Below are positions 15,742-24,700 of a DNA stretch of 28,096 nucleotides, piece by piece. Positions within the stretch are counted from its first letter, which is position 1, and every line of letters begins with the position of its first letter. Origin of the DNA: DATKKX01 sp035542775 (lineage in GTDB: Bacteria; Planctomycetota; Phycisphaerae; UBA1845; UTPLA1); NCBI GenBank assembly GCA_035542775.1, contig DATKKX010000346.1:1-28096 (forward strand), written 5' to 3'. The position numbers and the translations under genes were made by a program. Under the pieces are notes generated by a model. The model had not been told where the DNA came from and did no database searches. It saw nothing but the letters and a program-made list of their open reading frames with translations.

Positions 15742-16968
15742 TCAATCCGGAGTCAACACCACACGGACCGCGCGGGAGGTTCGCTTTTTCTCCATCAGTC
15801 GCACGGCTTCGACGTATCGCGAGAGCGGCAGGCGATGGGTCACCAGCGGCACCGGCAGACGGCCGCGACCTGCCAGAAGTTGCAGCGTCAGTTGCAGCGT
15901 GGGTATGTTCGCTCCTTCAAACTGCTCCATGCCGTGAGCGAGGACACCGCGCAAGCCGATCTCACGAAACCAGACCGGCGTATAATCGATGCGTCCGCGG
16001 AATAAATGCACGCCAAGCACGATCACGGTTCCGCCCGGGCGGGTCCAGCGCATCGCCTTCTCCAGGGAATCCGGCTTGCCGACGGCGTCGATGACGGCGT
16101 CAAAGCCGTGCATGAGCAACTCGTTTCGACCGAAGGCCCGCCAGAACCCGGTCCCAAGCTGCTGAGCCAACTGCTCCACCGTGATCTCGCCGGTCAGCAC
16201 ATGGCCCGCACCGAGGTTGCGGGCCAGCTCGGCCTGATACGGGTAGCGCGCCAGACAAGTGACCTCCGCCTCCGGTCGCAGGCAGTGAAGCCAGTGAATC
16301 GCGCCCAAACCCTGTATTCCCGCCCCGACAACCAGGACCTTGTTCAAGCCGCGCTCCGAGAGTGTCAGCACCGCCCGCAAGGCACATGCCAGCGGCTCGG
16401 CCAGCACCGCCTCGTCATCTGTCAGGGAATCAGGTATCGGGATCAAATTGGCCGAGTGTTCGAAATAGGTCGGAGCAAAGCCGCCGCTGCGGCATGGTTC
16501 GTGTGCCGGAGCGGGCTCACCTTGGCGTTGGCATCGGGCATACTCCCCGGCGCGGCATTGCGCACACGGTTCGACGTTGAGGTTGAAGCAGTTCCGGAAA
16601 CCGCCGCTCCGGGAGATCACCCGCTGGCCGACGAGCAGGGCGGGCCCTGCCCGTCCGGCTTGCTCGACGGCTTCGACTGTGCCTGCGAGTTCATGCCCCA
16701 GGGTGACAGGCGTACTGGCTTGAGCAGCCATTGCGGCCGGGGCGACCGCCGGGCTGAGTCGCAGACGCATAAGCTGCACATCGCTTGCGCACAGGCCGCA
16801 CTGCCGCACTCGCACGCGGGCCCAGCCGGCGGGCAGACGTTCGATCATCGGCACATCGCGCAGACGGGCAGGGGCCAGCGGCGAAAAATACACGGCGGGG
16901 CACGCGATGCCTGCGGCGCGGCAGATCGCGAATCGCCAGGGTTCACACTGGTAGCAGAGAGTCTTCAC
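15742..16968 (-). CDS. Zinc-dependent medium-chain alcohol dehydrogenase (threonine dehydrogenase-like)
   Basis: The 408-residue MDR enzyme should oxidise or reduce an alcohol/ketone with NAD(P). Catalytic zinc ligands are in CGLCASD (Cys57) and GHE (His92-Glu93). The structural-zinc loop has Cys135, Cys138 and Cys146, but the usual first Cys position (132) is Val; Cys127 may substitute. The Rossmann motif is VVGAGIQGLGAIH. Its GTG start overlaps the stop of the upstream alpha-oxoamine synthase (GTGA), an arrangement like the threonine catabolism pair Tdh-Kbl, in which the dehydrogenase makes 2-amino-3-ketobutyrate. The sequence is divergent, so the reaction could instead be a ketone reduction after an amino-ketone synthesis. 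Confidence 0.8.
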   Translation of the reverse strand: MKTLCYQCEPWRFAICRAAGIACPAVYFSPLAPARLRDVPMIERLPAGWARVRVRQCGLCASDVQLMRLRLSPAVAPAAMAAQASTPVTLGHELAGTVEAVEQAGRAGPALLVGQRVISRSGGFRNCFNLNVEPCAQCRAGEYARCQRQGEPAPAHEPCRSGGFAPTYFEHSANLIPIPDSLTDDEAVLAEPLACALRAVLTLSERGLNKVLVVGAGIQGLGAIHWLHCLRPEAEVTCLARYPYQAELARNLGAGHVLTGEITVEQLAQQLGTGFWRAFGRNELLMHGFDAVIDAVGKPDSLEKAMRWTRPGGTVIVLGVHLFRGRIDYTPVWFREIGLRGVLAHGMEQFEGANIPTLQLTLQLLAGRGRLPVPLVTHRLPLSRYVEAVRLMEKKRTSRAVRVVLTPD

Positions 16969-18227
16969 ACAGCTATCTGGCCGACCGCGGTCGCGGAAGG
17001 CAATCGCATAGCTTGTTTCAGCTCGCCCAGGGCGTTCAGCAGGCCGTCGATCGCCTCGGCGGTATGATTGGCGTTGACCTGGATCCGCAGGAGCGAGCCG
17101 TTGAAGGGCACCGCCGGATACGTGACCGACTGCACGTAGTACCCCCGGTCAAAGAGCCAATTCCCCGCGAGGAACGTCTCCTGCCCGTCTCCGATGACGA
17201 TCGAAACGATGGGTGAGTCGCCTCCGCGCACCGCGATCCCAAGTGATTGGGCCCCTTGGACCAGGCGATCAACAAGATCCCTCAGCCGCCCGCAGATCTG
17301 ATCGTACTCCGGCGATTTCAGGATGTCGCATACGGTGCAGATCGCCTCCAGGTAGGGCGGGGCCACGGGCCCGCCGAAGATGTAGGTGCTGGATTTCATC
17401 TTCAGCAACAGCTTGAGCTCCGTCGAGCAGGTTACATAGGCGCCCATGCATGAAAAGGCCTTGGACAGCGATCCCACGCAGATCACGTCGCGCAGATGAC
17501 CGAGCGCTCGATAAGCCGCTCCGCGCCCCCGCTCGCCGATGACTCCGGTGCCATGAGCGTCGTCGATATACATGATGCCGCCGTCGTTGCGGGCCACGCG
17601 ATCGAGCTCTGCCAGCGGCGGGACGGTCCCGGTCATGCTGTACACCCCGTCCACCGCGACGACAGCGCTCTTGTGCTTCTGGCGGTGCAGCAGGTGTCGC
17701 AACCGCTCCGGGGCGCAGGGGGACAGTTCCTCGAGGGTGGCTCCGTTGTAGGCGGCGAGCTTGCTTCCTTCGTGGACGCTCTCGTGCGCCAACCGGTCGA
17801 CCACCAGCAAATCCCGCCGGCCGGTCAGCCCCGGAATTGCCCCCATGTTGGCCAGCGTGACGCTGGGATAGATCAACGTGTCCTCGACCCCCAGCCACGC
17901 GGCCAGGCGGCGTTCTGCTTCGGCGCACGCAGCAACGCTGCAGAACACACGGGAAGTTCCATTGTGAGCTCCCCATCGCCGGGCGCCTTCCTCGAGGGCT
18001 CGCAGCACCCGCGGGTCACGGTCTAATCCCAGGAAGCTGTCGGAGCCGAAATTGACCAACGTGCGTCCGTGGATGCGAATGTGGCGCTGGTCGTCCATTT
18101 CTTCTGCGACCAGGTCCTTCAAATGTATATCGCGGTAGCGATCGTGCATCGCCAGAAAAAAGCGGGCCACTCGGTCGGTCCGCAAGTGCTTCGTCAAACG
18201 CTCCAGCGCGCCCATTTCACGTTTCAT
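16965..18227 (-). CDS. PLP-dependent alpha-oxoamine synthase (Kbl/BioF/serine palmitoyltransferase family)
   Basis: The 420-residue fold-type I enzyme shows NFGSDSFLGLDRDP near the N-terminus, HNGTSRVFCS, the PLP-binding MYIDDAHGTGVIGERGRG and the Schiff-base lysine in VGSLSKAFSCMGAY (about residue 255), all typical of this family. Family members condense an amino acid with an acyl-CoA, or in Kbl cleave 2-amino-3-ketobutyrate to glycine and acetyl-CoA. The overlap with a threonine-dehydrogenase-like gene favours a Kbl-like role; an acyl-chain (sphingoid-type) role is also possible. AAAGGAG precedes the ATG at 18227 by a slightly long spacing; M5 (18215) is an alternative start. Confidence 0.85.
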   Translation of the reverse strand: MKREMGALERLTKHLRTDRVARFFLAMHDRYRDIHLKDLVAEEMDDQRHIRIHGRTLVNFGSDSFLGLDRDPRVLRALEEGARRWGAHNGTSRVFCSVAACAEAERRLAAWLGVEDTLIYPSVTLANMGAIPGLTGRRDLLVVDRLAHESVHEGSKLAAYNGATLEELSPCAPERLRHLLHRQKHKSAVVAVDGVYSMTGTVPPLAELDRVARNDGGIMYIDDAHGTGVIGERGRGAAYRALGHLRDVICVGSLSKAFSCMGAYVTCSTELKLLLKMKSSTYIFGGPVAPPYLEAICTVCDILKSPEYDQICGRLRDLVDRLVQGAQSLGIAVRGGDSPIVSIVIGDGQETFLAGNWLFDRGYYVQSVTYPAVPFNGSLLRIQVNANHTAEAIDGLLNALGELKQAMRLPSATAVGQIAV

Positions 18228-18430
18228 CAGCCAGCACGCTCCTTTGCGGAAATAACACGGCTCACCCTGTGGTCACAATCAAGGATGCAGGACACCCGGG
18301 TTTATATAGCGCGTCAAGCCCGCGCGACCAGACCAATTATCTCGACAACAGTGCCGCGGTCCGGCGATAATCCCGCTCGGCGGTGATCGGGACATCACGA
18401 CGGTACGACCGGAACCTCATTGGCAAGAGC

Positions 18431-19351
18431 ATGCACCCTGCGATCCATGTCCTCGATTTCGATGGTAGCCTTTTGTGTCAAAAGGAGTTGCTGACGCAGC
18501 CTGCGCTCCAGCCGTATGTGCACTCTCTGGGAGCTTGGGGCTCGCGCCTTCGGATAGCATGTGGATTCCGGCGCTTCCGAAGACTGATGGCAACGGTCGA
18601 GCCGTTGCTCCCGCCGATCCCGCAGGCCGCGATCGTCTTTGTCGGCTCGGGTGATTTTCACCACGTCAGCCTCGGCCTGGTGGGGCGCCGGCGGGAGCCG
18701 TGCAATCTCTTGGTGCTGGACGCGCATCCGGACTGGATGCGCGGCGTACCTTTCCTTCATTGCGGGACGTGGCTTTACCACGCCGCGCGCCTACCCAACG
18801 TCGCGACCGTCTACCACGTCGGCGGACAGATCGACTTCGACAATCACTTTCGTTGGCTGGCTCCGTGGTCGCTGCTGCAAAGCGGCAAGATCAAGGTGAT
18901 TTCGGCCGCTCGCCGGTTTCACGGTGGGCGGTGGGAGACGACCAACCACCAGCCTTTGCGAGCGAATCCGGACGAACCAGTTTTGCCATCGCGGGTCGAG
19001 GCCCTATTCGGCAGAGACCGGGCTGACCTGGCGGCCCGGCCGTTGCATATCTCGATCGACAAGGATGTGCTCTGTGCCGCCGAAGCGGCGTCCAACTGGG
19101 ATTGCGGGTGTCTCACCCTGGCCGAGGTCACTGGCGTCATCCGGCACTTTCTGGCGGCTGCCCACGGACGCTTGGTCGGGGCGGACATCGTCGGAGACTG
19201 GTCGCCGGTCCGCGTGCGAGGCCCTGTCGCCATGGCCTTGCACCATTTTGAACACCCTCGCGTGGCCATTGCTTCGGACGAGGCCACCCGACGGAACCTG
19301 AGGGCCAATCTTGCTCTCCTGGCCGCCTTGCTGGAGACCTCGACCGGGTAG
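18431..19351 (+). CDS. Arginase/agmatinase-fold protein of unknown substrate
   Basis: The 306-residue protein has two metal-binding clusters in the order expected of the ureohydrolase fold: DAHPDWM (about 97-102) and SIDKDVL followed by NWDCG (about 208-225). The usual SxDxDxxDP signature is modified, so it need not hydrolyse a guanidine. It begins directly with a beta-strand (AIHVLDFDGSLL). I chose ATG 18431 over the upstream GTG 18383 for this reason, although neither has a strong ribosome site. It is divergent from the oxoamine synthase and 72 nt before the Nramp gene. The function is not assignable beyond the fold. Confidence 0.72.
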   Translation: MHPAIHVLDFDGSLLCQKELLTQPALQPYVHSLGAWGSRLRIACGFRRFRRLMATVEPLLPPIPQAAIVFVGSGDFHHVSLGLVGRRREPCNLLVLDAHPDWMRGVPFLHCGTWLYHAARLPNVATVYHVGGQIDFDNHFRWLAPWSLLQSGKIKVISAARRFHGGRWETTNHQPLRANPDEPVLPSRVEALFGRDRADLAARPLHISIDKDVLCAAEAASNWDCGCLTLAEVTGVIRHFLAAAHGRLVGADIVGDWSPVRVRGPVAMALHHFEHPRVAIASDEATRRNLRANLALLAALLETSTG

Positions 19352-19423
19352 GCTTCGGCACTGTCGCAAGTACCTGCGGCATTCGCGGTTGACCAACAGG
19401 TCTTCGACCCTAGACTGGTCCGC

Positions 19424-21349
19424 ATGGCGCGTAAGAGGACACAGCCTTCGCTGCCTGAAGTCCACAACAGCGTGGTTATTCGGCGAAGCTCGTCCTTTCT
19501 TCGCCGCCTGCTGACCTTCACCGGCCCCGCGTTCATGGTTTCGGTCGGTTACATGGATCCCGGTAACTGGGCCACCGATCTCAGCGCCGGCGCCCGGTGC
19601 GGGTATCGCCTGATCTGGGTCATCCTGGTCTCTAATCTCATGGCCATTGTTCTCCAGACTCTGGCCGCCCGGCTGGGCCTGGTGACGCGCCGGGATCTGG
19701 CTCAGGCCTGCCACGATCACTATCCGCCGGCCATTTCCTTTGTTCTTTGGGTCTTGTGCGAAATCGCCGTCGCCGCCTGCGATCTGGCTGAGGTACTCGG
19801 ATCGGCGATCGGCCTCTACCTGCTCTTCGGCATCCCTCTCCTGTGGGGTGTGGTTATCACCGCGTTCGACGTTCTGATTCTGCTGGCTCTCCAGTCCTAC
19901 GGCATCCGCAAGATGGAAGCCGTGGTTCTCACCCTGGTGGCAACCATCGGGGTCTGTTTCACCGTGGAGATGTTTCTGTCGCGGCCGCCGATGGGCGCAC
20001 TCGTCGCCGGCTTCATTCCGCACAGCCTTTCACGCGGCGAACTGTATCTCGCGATCGGAATCCTCGGTGCCACGGTGATGCCTCACAATCTCTACCTGCA
20101 TTCCGCGCTGGTGCAGTCACGGGCCGTGGAGCCTTCAAAGAACGGGCTGACGGAGGCGGCGGGTTTCAACCTCTTCGACTCGGTCGTGGCCCTCAACGCC
20201 GCCTTTCTGGTCAACGCCGCGATCCTGGTGCTCGCCGCGGCCACTTTCCACAAGGCCGGTCAGCATGATGTGGCGTCGCTGAGGGACGCCCACGCCCTGC
20301 TCGAACCGCTTCTGGGTTCCGTCCTCGCGCCTATCATGTTCGCCATCGGATTGCTCGCCGCCGGCCAGTCTTCGACCATTACCGGCACCATGGCCGGGCA
20401 AGTCGTGATGGAGGGCTTCGTCTCCTGGCGATTGCGCCCGTGGCTGCGACGGTTGATCACACGACTGATCGCCATCGTTCCGGCGGTCATCGTGATTCTC
20501 TGGAGAGGTGATCGCGGAGCGGATGATCTGCTCATCCTCTCGCAGGTGATCCTGTCCTTGCAGCTTTCGTTCGCGGTAGTTCCGCTGGTGCACTTCACCA
20601 GCGATCGCCGCAAGATGGGCGTCTTCGCAACGCCCTGGTGGGGGCGCATCCTCGCCTGGCTGGCCACGGGACTTGTCCTCGGGTTGAACGCCGCACTGGT
20701 ATGCGAGACCATCAGCGACGGGCTCGCCGCGGGCACTTGGGTGGTGCGATATCTGCTCCTGCCGGTGACGATTGTGCTGGTCCCCCTCCTGGCGTGGATG
20801 ATTGCCGAGCCGATTTGGCGACGGTGGCGCGAGCAGCTCCGTGGGCCTGTGCCGACGCCGGTCATTCCCCCTCCCCAGACCACGCTGGCCAGCCAGTACC
20901 ATCGGGTCGCGCTGGCTCTGGAAGCCGGTCCGCAGGATGCCGGTGTGCTGGCCGGAGTCATTCCGCTCATCCGCGCCGCCGGCGCGGAAGTGGTGCTGAT
21001 CCATGTGGTGGAGAGCGCCGTGGCGCGCTTTCTCGGCGAGTCAGTGGACGACACGGAGGCCCGCCAGGATGCGGATTACCTGGAACGGGTGGCCGATCGC
21101 CTCCGCGTCGCCGGTTTGATCTGCATCACACGGCTGGGGGCCGGCGACCCGGCCGAGGAAATCGCCCGTCTGGCCGAGCAGGAGCACAGCGATCTGATCG
21201 TGACCGGGGCACACGGCCATCGCCTGCTCGGCGATCTGTTCCATGGCTCCACGGTCAACGACCTGCGGCACCTCACGGACATCCCCGTGCTCACCATCCG
21301 CGGCATGGTACATCCGACGCCTGCGGGTCAGGCGGCTGGTACATTCTGA
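19424..21349 (+). CDS. Nramp-type divalent metal transporter fused to a universal stress protein domain
   Basis: The 641-residue protein has about 480 residues of transmembrane Nramp (SLC11) sequence followed by a soluble domain of about 140 residues. The Nramp metal-site motifs are present: DPGNWATD in TM1 (Asp45, Asn48) and ATVMPHNLYLHS in TM6 (Met about 219). These support proton-coupled import of Mn(II) or Fe(II). The C-terminal part (HRVALALEAGPQDAG, VVLIHVVESAVA, HSDLIVTGAHGHR) is a UspA-like domain, probably nucleotide-binding and cytoplasmic, that may regulate transport. The ATG at 19424 has only a weak ribosome site. It converges on the kinase gene. Confidence 0.9.
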   Translation: MARKRTQPSLPEVHNSVVIRRSSSFLRRLLTFTGPAFMVSVGYMDPGNWATDLSAGARCGYRLIWVILVSNLMAIVLQTLAARLGLVTRRDLAQACHDHYPPAISFVLWVLCEIAVAACDLAEVLGSAIGLYLLFGIPLLWGVVITAFDVLILLALQSYGIRKMEAVVLTLVATIGVCFTVEMFLSRPPMGALVAGFIPHSLSRGELYLAIGILGATVMPHNLYLHSALVQSRAVEPSKNGLTEAAGFNLFDSVVALNAAFLVNAAILVLAAATFHKAGQHDVASLRDAHALLEPLLGSVLAPIMFAIGLLAAGQSSTITGTMAGQVVMEGFVSWRLRPWLRRLITRLIAIVPAVIVILWRGDRGADDLLILSQVILSLQLSFAVVPLVHFTSDRRKMGVFATPWWGRILAWLATGLVLGLNAALVCETISDGLAAGTWVVRYLLLPVTIVLVPLLAWMIAEPIWRRWREQLRGPVPTPVIPPPQTTLASQYHRVALALEAGPQDAGVLAGVIPLIRAAGAEVVLIHVVESAVARFLGESVDDTEARQDADYLERVADRLRVAGLICITRLGAGDPAEEIARLAEQEHSDLIVTGAHGHRLLGDLFHGSTVNDLRHLTDIPVLTIRGMVHPTPAGQAAGTF

Positions 21350-21423
21350 GATGCCCTGCGCCGGCGCGGGGAGAGGCTTGTCCGCGGCCCGCCGCGCGGG
21401 GAACCTATTGCCAGGTGCGTCGT

Positions 21424-23850
21424 TCAATCTGGTTCCGAAGCCGCCTTCGACGGCGCCTGCAGCGCATCCAACCTCCACAGGGCCAGGTGATACTCGCTCA
21501 TGGGATCAAGCTGCAGGTGCGGGTAGCTATGTCTGTCGAAAGCAATGCCTAGCCCGACACACTTGGCGAACCACACCCTTGCCTCGTCCACCAGGCCGTC
21601 CAGCAGACACATTTCACCCGCGTAGTAGTACGCTTCGCATTTCTCTCCGGGTTTCGTGGCGGCCTCGACCAACTCCCTGGGTGTGATCTTACGATCCAGG
21701 CATCGGCTCACTTGCGCCAGCCAGGTCCCTGGTGCCGCCATCCGGCGGAAGGCCACTAGGGCATCCTCCGCTTCGTTGCGGGCGATCTCGGCTTCGCTTG
21801 CACGCCCTTCCTTGTCAAGCGTGCGGGCTCGTTCCTGCCGAATGAGAAACAGCCGCGCGCACGCGTAGTTTGGCGATGAATAGATGTTCAGAAATGTCAC
21901 ATAGTTCTCTTCCGCCTCATCCAGACGGCCGAGGATCCACAGCGGCGTGGCCCTTCGGTAGCGAAACCAGGCACAGTTCGGGGCGCCGATCGCGATGGCC
22001 TGGGAGTAATCCCTCAGCGCGCTCTCGAAGTCGCGGCTGCAGAGAAAAGCCAGAGCCCGGCGGTTGTAAGTCTGTTCCATCTGACGGTCGGGGAAGGCAG
22101 CCAACACGCGCGTGTATTGCTCGACGGCCGCATCGTACCGCCCCTGGATGGCAAGGACATCTCCCTCGAACGTCGACCAGAAGAAACCGTCGGCTCCGAG
22201 ATCGACCAGTCGGCGCGCGGCTTGGCGGGCTGCCTCGAAGTTCTCCGTCTGGAGATACAGGCAGGCCAGGCGTTCCCAGGCCAATGCATGCTTCGGCTCA
22301 CGCGCGACCACCTCCTCGACGGATCGCACCGCTTGCCGGAGGTCCATCGTCGCGAAAGAGTACAAATACCAGGCCTCAGGTGTGCGAGGAGGGTCACGAT
22401 CAGCCATGGCCCGCAGCTGGTCGGCTTCCCGCGCATTGCCACGCCTGCGCCGGATCTCCGACAGCAGGGAGCGGAACGCCGACATCTGGGGCGCGTCGGT
22501 GAGTCTTGCTTCCAGATCGTTGCCCGCCTGGGATTGCAGATCCAGGTTCCCGGTTTCCCAGCCCCTCCTGAATTGCGCCTGTGCCCATACCAGTTGGACT
22601 TCGGGCAAATCGGGGTAGAGGGCCAGGAGTCGTTGGATCTGCCGCATGGCCTCTTCGGTGTGCCCGGCCTCGATGTCAATCTGAATATGCAGGGCCTCCG
22701 GTCGCGCGCCGGCCAGTCCGCGGGCGTGCTCCTTCTCGAACAATCGGTTTCGCCACCATCTGTCGCCCCATATGCCGATGACCGCCAGGAGTGACGCGGC
22801 CAACACCAGACCTACTCGCAGACGGTTCTTCCACAGCTTCTTCCGCAGCCGGTACAGGCTGCTGGGCGGCCTGGCCAGAATCGGCTCGGCGCGAAGGTAG
22901 TGACCAAGGTCCTCGCCCAAGGCGCGTACGGACTGATATCGCCGTTCCTTTTCCTTCTCCATCGCCTTCAGGATGATCGTTTCGAGTTCGCCGTCCACGC
23001 AATCCGACAGCGAAGATGGTCGCATGGGCGGCGCTTCGATGATCCGGTGAGTGACCGCCGAAGGATGGCCGGTGATGTCGTAGGGCGGAGATCCTGTCAG
23101 GGCTTCAAAGAGCATCACTCCGAGGGCATACACATCCGTGCGGGCGTCCATCTCCTCAGGCTTTCCCGCGGCCTGTTCTGGTGAAAGGTAGCGAAGCGTG
23201 CCCACGATCTGGCCCGGCATGGACACGCCGGCGGCAATGGTGGAGGTGAGCTCGATCTGGTCGCTGGACTTTGCGAGCCCAAAGTCAAGGATGTGCGGTT
23301 TGCCCTCGCTGTCGATCAGAACGTTGCCCGGCTTCAGGTCGCGGTGGATGACCCCGTGGTGGTGGGCGTGGCCAACGGCTTGGCAGATGTCGATGAAAGT
23401 CATCAGTATCGTGGGAACAGCCGGCCGTGTGATCGACAGCCAGTGGTCGAGGGCGACCGCATCCACATAGTCCATCGCGTAGTATTGCTGCCCGCCCGAG
23501 GTCAAGCCGCTCTCCAGCACTCGCACGATGCCCGGATGCTGAAGCCGCGCGGTGAGCTCAACCTCTCGCTGAAACCGCGTCCGGGCCGCGGGAGAGGCAA
23601 ACTCGCCCGCCAGAAGAACCTTGAGAGCGACCATGCGCTTGGTCGAGAGTTGGTATGCCTTGTACACCACCCCCATCCCGCCGCGGCCCAATTCGCCGAT
23701 CAACTCGTAGCCGGGCACCGAGTCGCGGAGCGCAGCCGGCCTCCGCCCCATTGCAGCCAGTTCCGCTGCCTCCCTCTCGGCGGCGGCGATGACCGACCGA
23801 ACGTCCTCGGGCCGGTCATTGGCAGCGGAGTGCTTGTCCGACGTGCTCAT
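21424..23850 (-). CDS. Membrane Ser/Thr protein kinase with TPR-like extracytoplasmic domain
   Basis: The 808-residue protein has an N-terminal bacterial eukaryotic-like kinase domain: glycine loop GRGGMG (55-60), ATP lysine Lys77 in VALKVL, catalytic HRDLKPGN (Asp171), DFGLA (189-193) and YLSPEQAAGK. One transmembrane helix (about 345-361) is followed by some 440 residues of TPR-like helical repeats (for example ALAWERLACLYLQTENFEAARQAARRL). All catalytic residues are present. GGAGAG lies 9 nt before the ATG. It follows the ECF sigma factor gene by 66 nt, the usual planctomycete pairing in which the kinase is thought to control the sigma factor by phosphorylation. Confidence 0.92.
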   Translation of the reverse strand: MSTSDKHSAANDRPEDVRSVIAAAEREAAELAAMGRRPAALRDSVPGYELIGELGRGGMGVVYKAYQLSTKRMVALKVLLAGEFASPAARTRFQREVELTARLQHPGIVRVLESGLTSGGQQYYAMDYVDAVALDHWLSITRPAVPTILMTFIDICQAVGHAHHHGVIHRDLKPGNVLIDSEGKPHILDFGLAKSSDQIELTSTIAAGVSMPGQIVGTLRYLSPEQAAGKPEEMDARTDVYALGVMLFEALTGSPPYDITGHPSAVTHRIIEAPPMRPSSLSDCVDGELETIILKAMEKEKERRYQSVRALGEDLGHYLRAEPILARPPSSLYRLRKKLWKNRLRVGLVLAASLLAVIGIWGDRWWRNRLFEKEHARGLAGARPEALHIQIDIEAGHTEEAMRQIQRLLALYPDLPEVQLVWAQAQFRRGWETGNLDLQSQAGNDLEARLTDAPQMSAFRSLLSEIRRRRGNAREADQLRAMADRDPPRTPEAWYLYSFATMDLRQAVRSVEEVVAREPKHALAWERLACLYLQTENFEAARQAARRLVDLGADGFFWSTFEGDVLAIQGRYDAAVEQYTRVLAAFPDRQMEQTYNRRALAFLCSRDFESALRDYSQAIAIGAPNCAWFRYRRATPLWILGRLDEAEENYVTFLNIYSSPNYACARLFLIRQERARTLDKEGRASEAEIARNEAEDALVAFRRMAAPGTWLAQVSRCLDRKITPRELVEAATKPGEKCEAYYYAGEMCLLDGLVDEARVWFAKCVGLGIAFDRHSYPHLQLDPMSEYHLALWRLDALQAPSKAASEPD

Positions 23851-23916
23851 TGCGCCCGCTCTCCGTCTTCGCGAAAGCCATGATGGGACGCGTGGCCTCG
23901 ACGTGCTCCTTTGACG

Positions 23917-24537
23917 TCAGCCAGTTGTCAAGAGCCCGGAGGCGCTTCCCAGTAACTCGCCCAGCCAGCAGTGCGCCCGGGCGCGGATCATGTACATGGC
24001 CCCTTTGCTCCGACCCAACGCCTGGGCGACTTCGATGGGCGGACGTCCCTCCAGATCGAACATCCGTACGACCAATCGATAGTCCGGTGGAAGGTGCTCG
24101 ATGGCGCGTTCAAGGGCTGTGTGGGCTTCGGCTCGGGCAACGTGCCGGCTCGGCGTGCTCTGCATGGCTGCGACCAGCTCGTACAACTCTGCGAGCGAGT
24201 CATCCCTGGACCGCAACTCGATCCCTCGCCGGTCGCCGCCGCGCTTCTCGGTTTCGAGCATCCTCAAGGCGTTGGCCAGGTTGCGATCGGCGATCGTGGA
24301 AAGCCAGGCCGCGAAAGCATCCTCGGTCCGCGACACGAACCGGGCGATGTTCAGGAAGGCATCGGTATAGGCCTGTTGCACGACGTCGTCGGGTGTGAGT
24401 TGTGCCTGCCACCGTCGGGGTATTCGCCCCGCCAGCCGTGATCGCAGCGGCGGCATGTGCTTGGCGAGGAGCTTGCCCAGGGCGGCTCCATCCCCGCCGC
24501 AGGCTTGGTCCAGCAGGTTGTCAGCCGAGCCGCCCAC
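23917..24537 (-). CDS. ECF-type RNA polymerase sigma factor
   Basis: The 206-residue protein has region 2 (DDVVQQAYTDAFLNIARF, then AFAAWLSTIADRNLANALR) and a region 4 helix-turn-helix (HLPPDYRLVVRMFDLEGRPPIEVAQALGRSKGAMYMIRARA). There is no anti-sigma gene nearby; instead a Ser/Thr kinase follows, which suggests activation by phosphorylation. The GTG start at 24537 has AAGGTGG 4 nt upstream. A possible promoter (TTGCCT, TAACAT) lies in the 163-nt gap to the PTS gene, but I am not sure of it. Confidence 0.9.
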   Translation of the reverse strand: MGGSADNLLDQACGGDGAALGKLLAKHMPPLRSRLAGRIPRRWQAQLTPDDVVQQAYTDAFLNIARFVSRTEDAFAAWLSTIADRNLANALRMLETEKRGGDRRGIELRSRDDSLAELYELVAAMQSTPSRHVARAEAHTALERAIEHLPPDYRLVVRMFDLEGRPPIEVAQALGRSKGAMYMIRARAHCWLGELLGSASGLLTTG

Positions 24538-24652
24538 TCGCCACCTTCGGTCTTCCTGTCGTGGTGCCCACTAACCCGATCTTCTTCATAATGTTAATGC
24601 CTCGATACTGAGACAGGCAAGCATCAAGATTCGAGGCGGCGTGAGGTGTCCG

Positions 24653-24673
24653 GCGTGATTCCGGAGGTCACGC
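24653..24673 (-). terminator. Possible terminator of the PTS fusion gene
   Basis: A 6-bp inverted repeat GCGTGA / TCACGC with a 9-nt loop lies about 28 nt after the stop on the minus strand. There is no T-tract, so the call is weak. Confidence 0.3.
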
Positions 24674-24700
24674 TGGCGACGGGCGGACGCAACAGCGATT

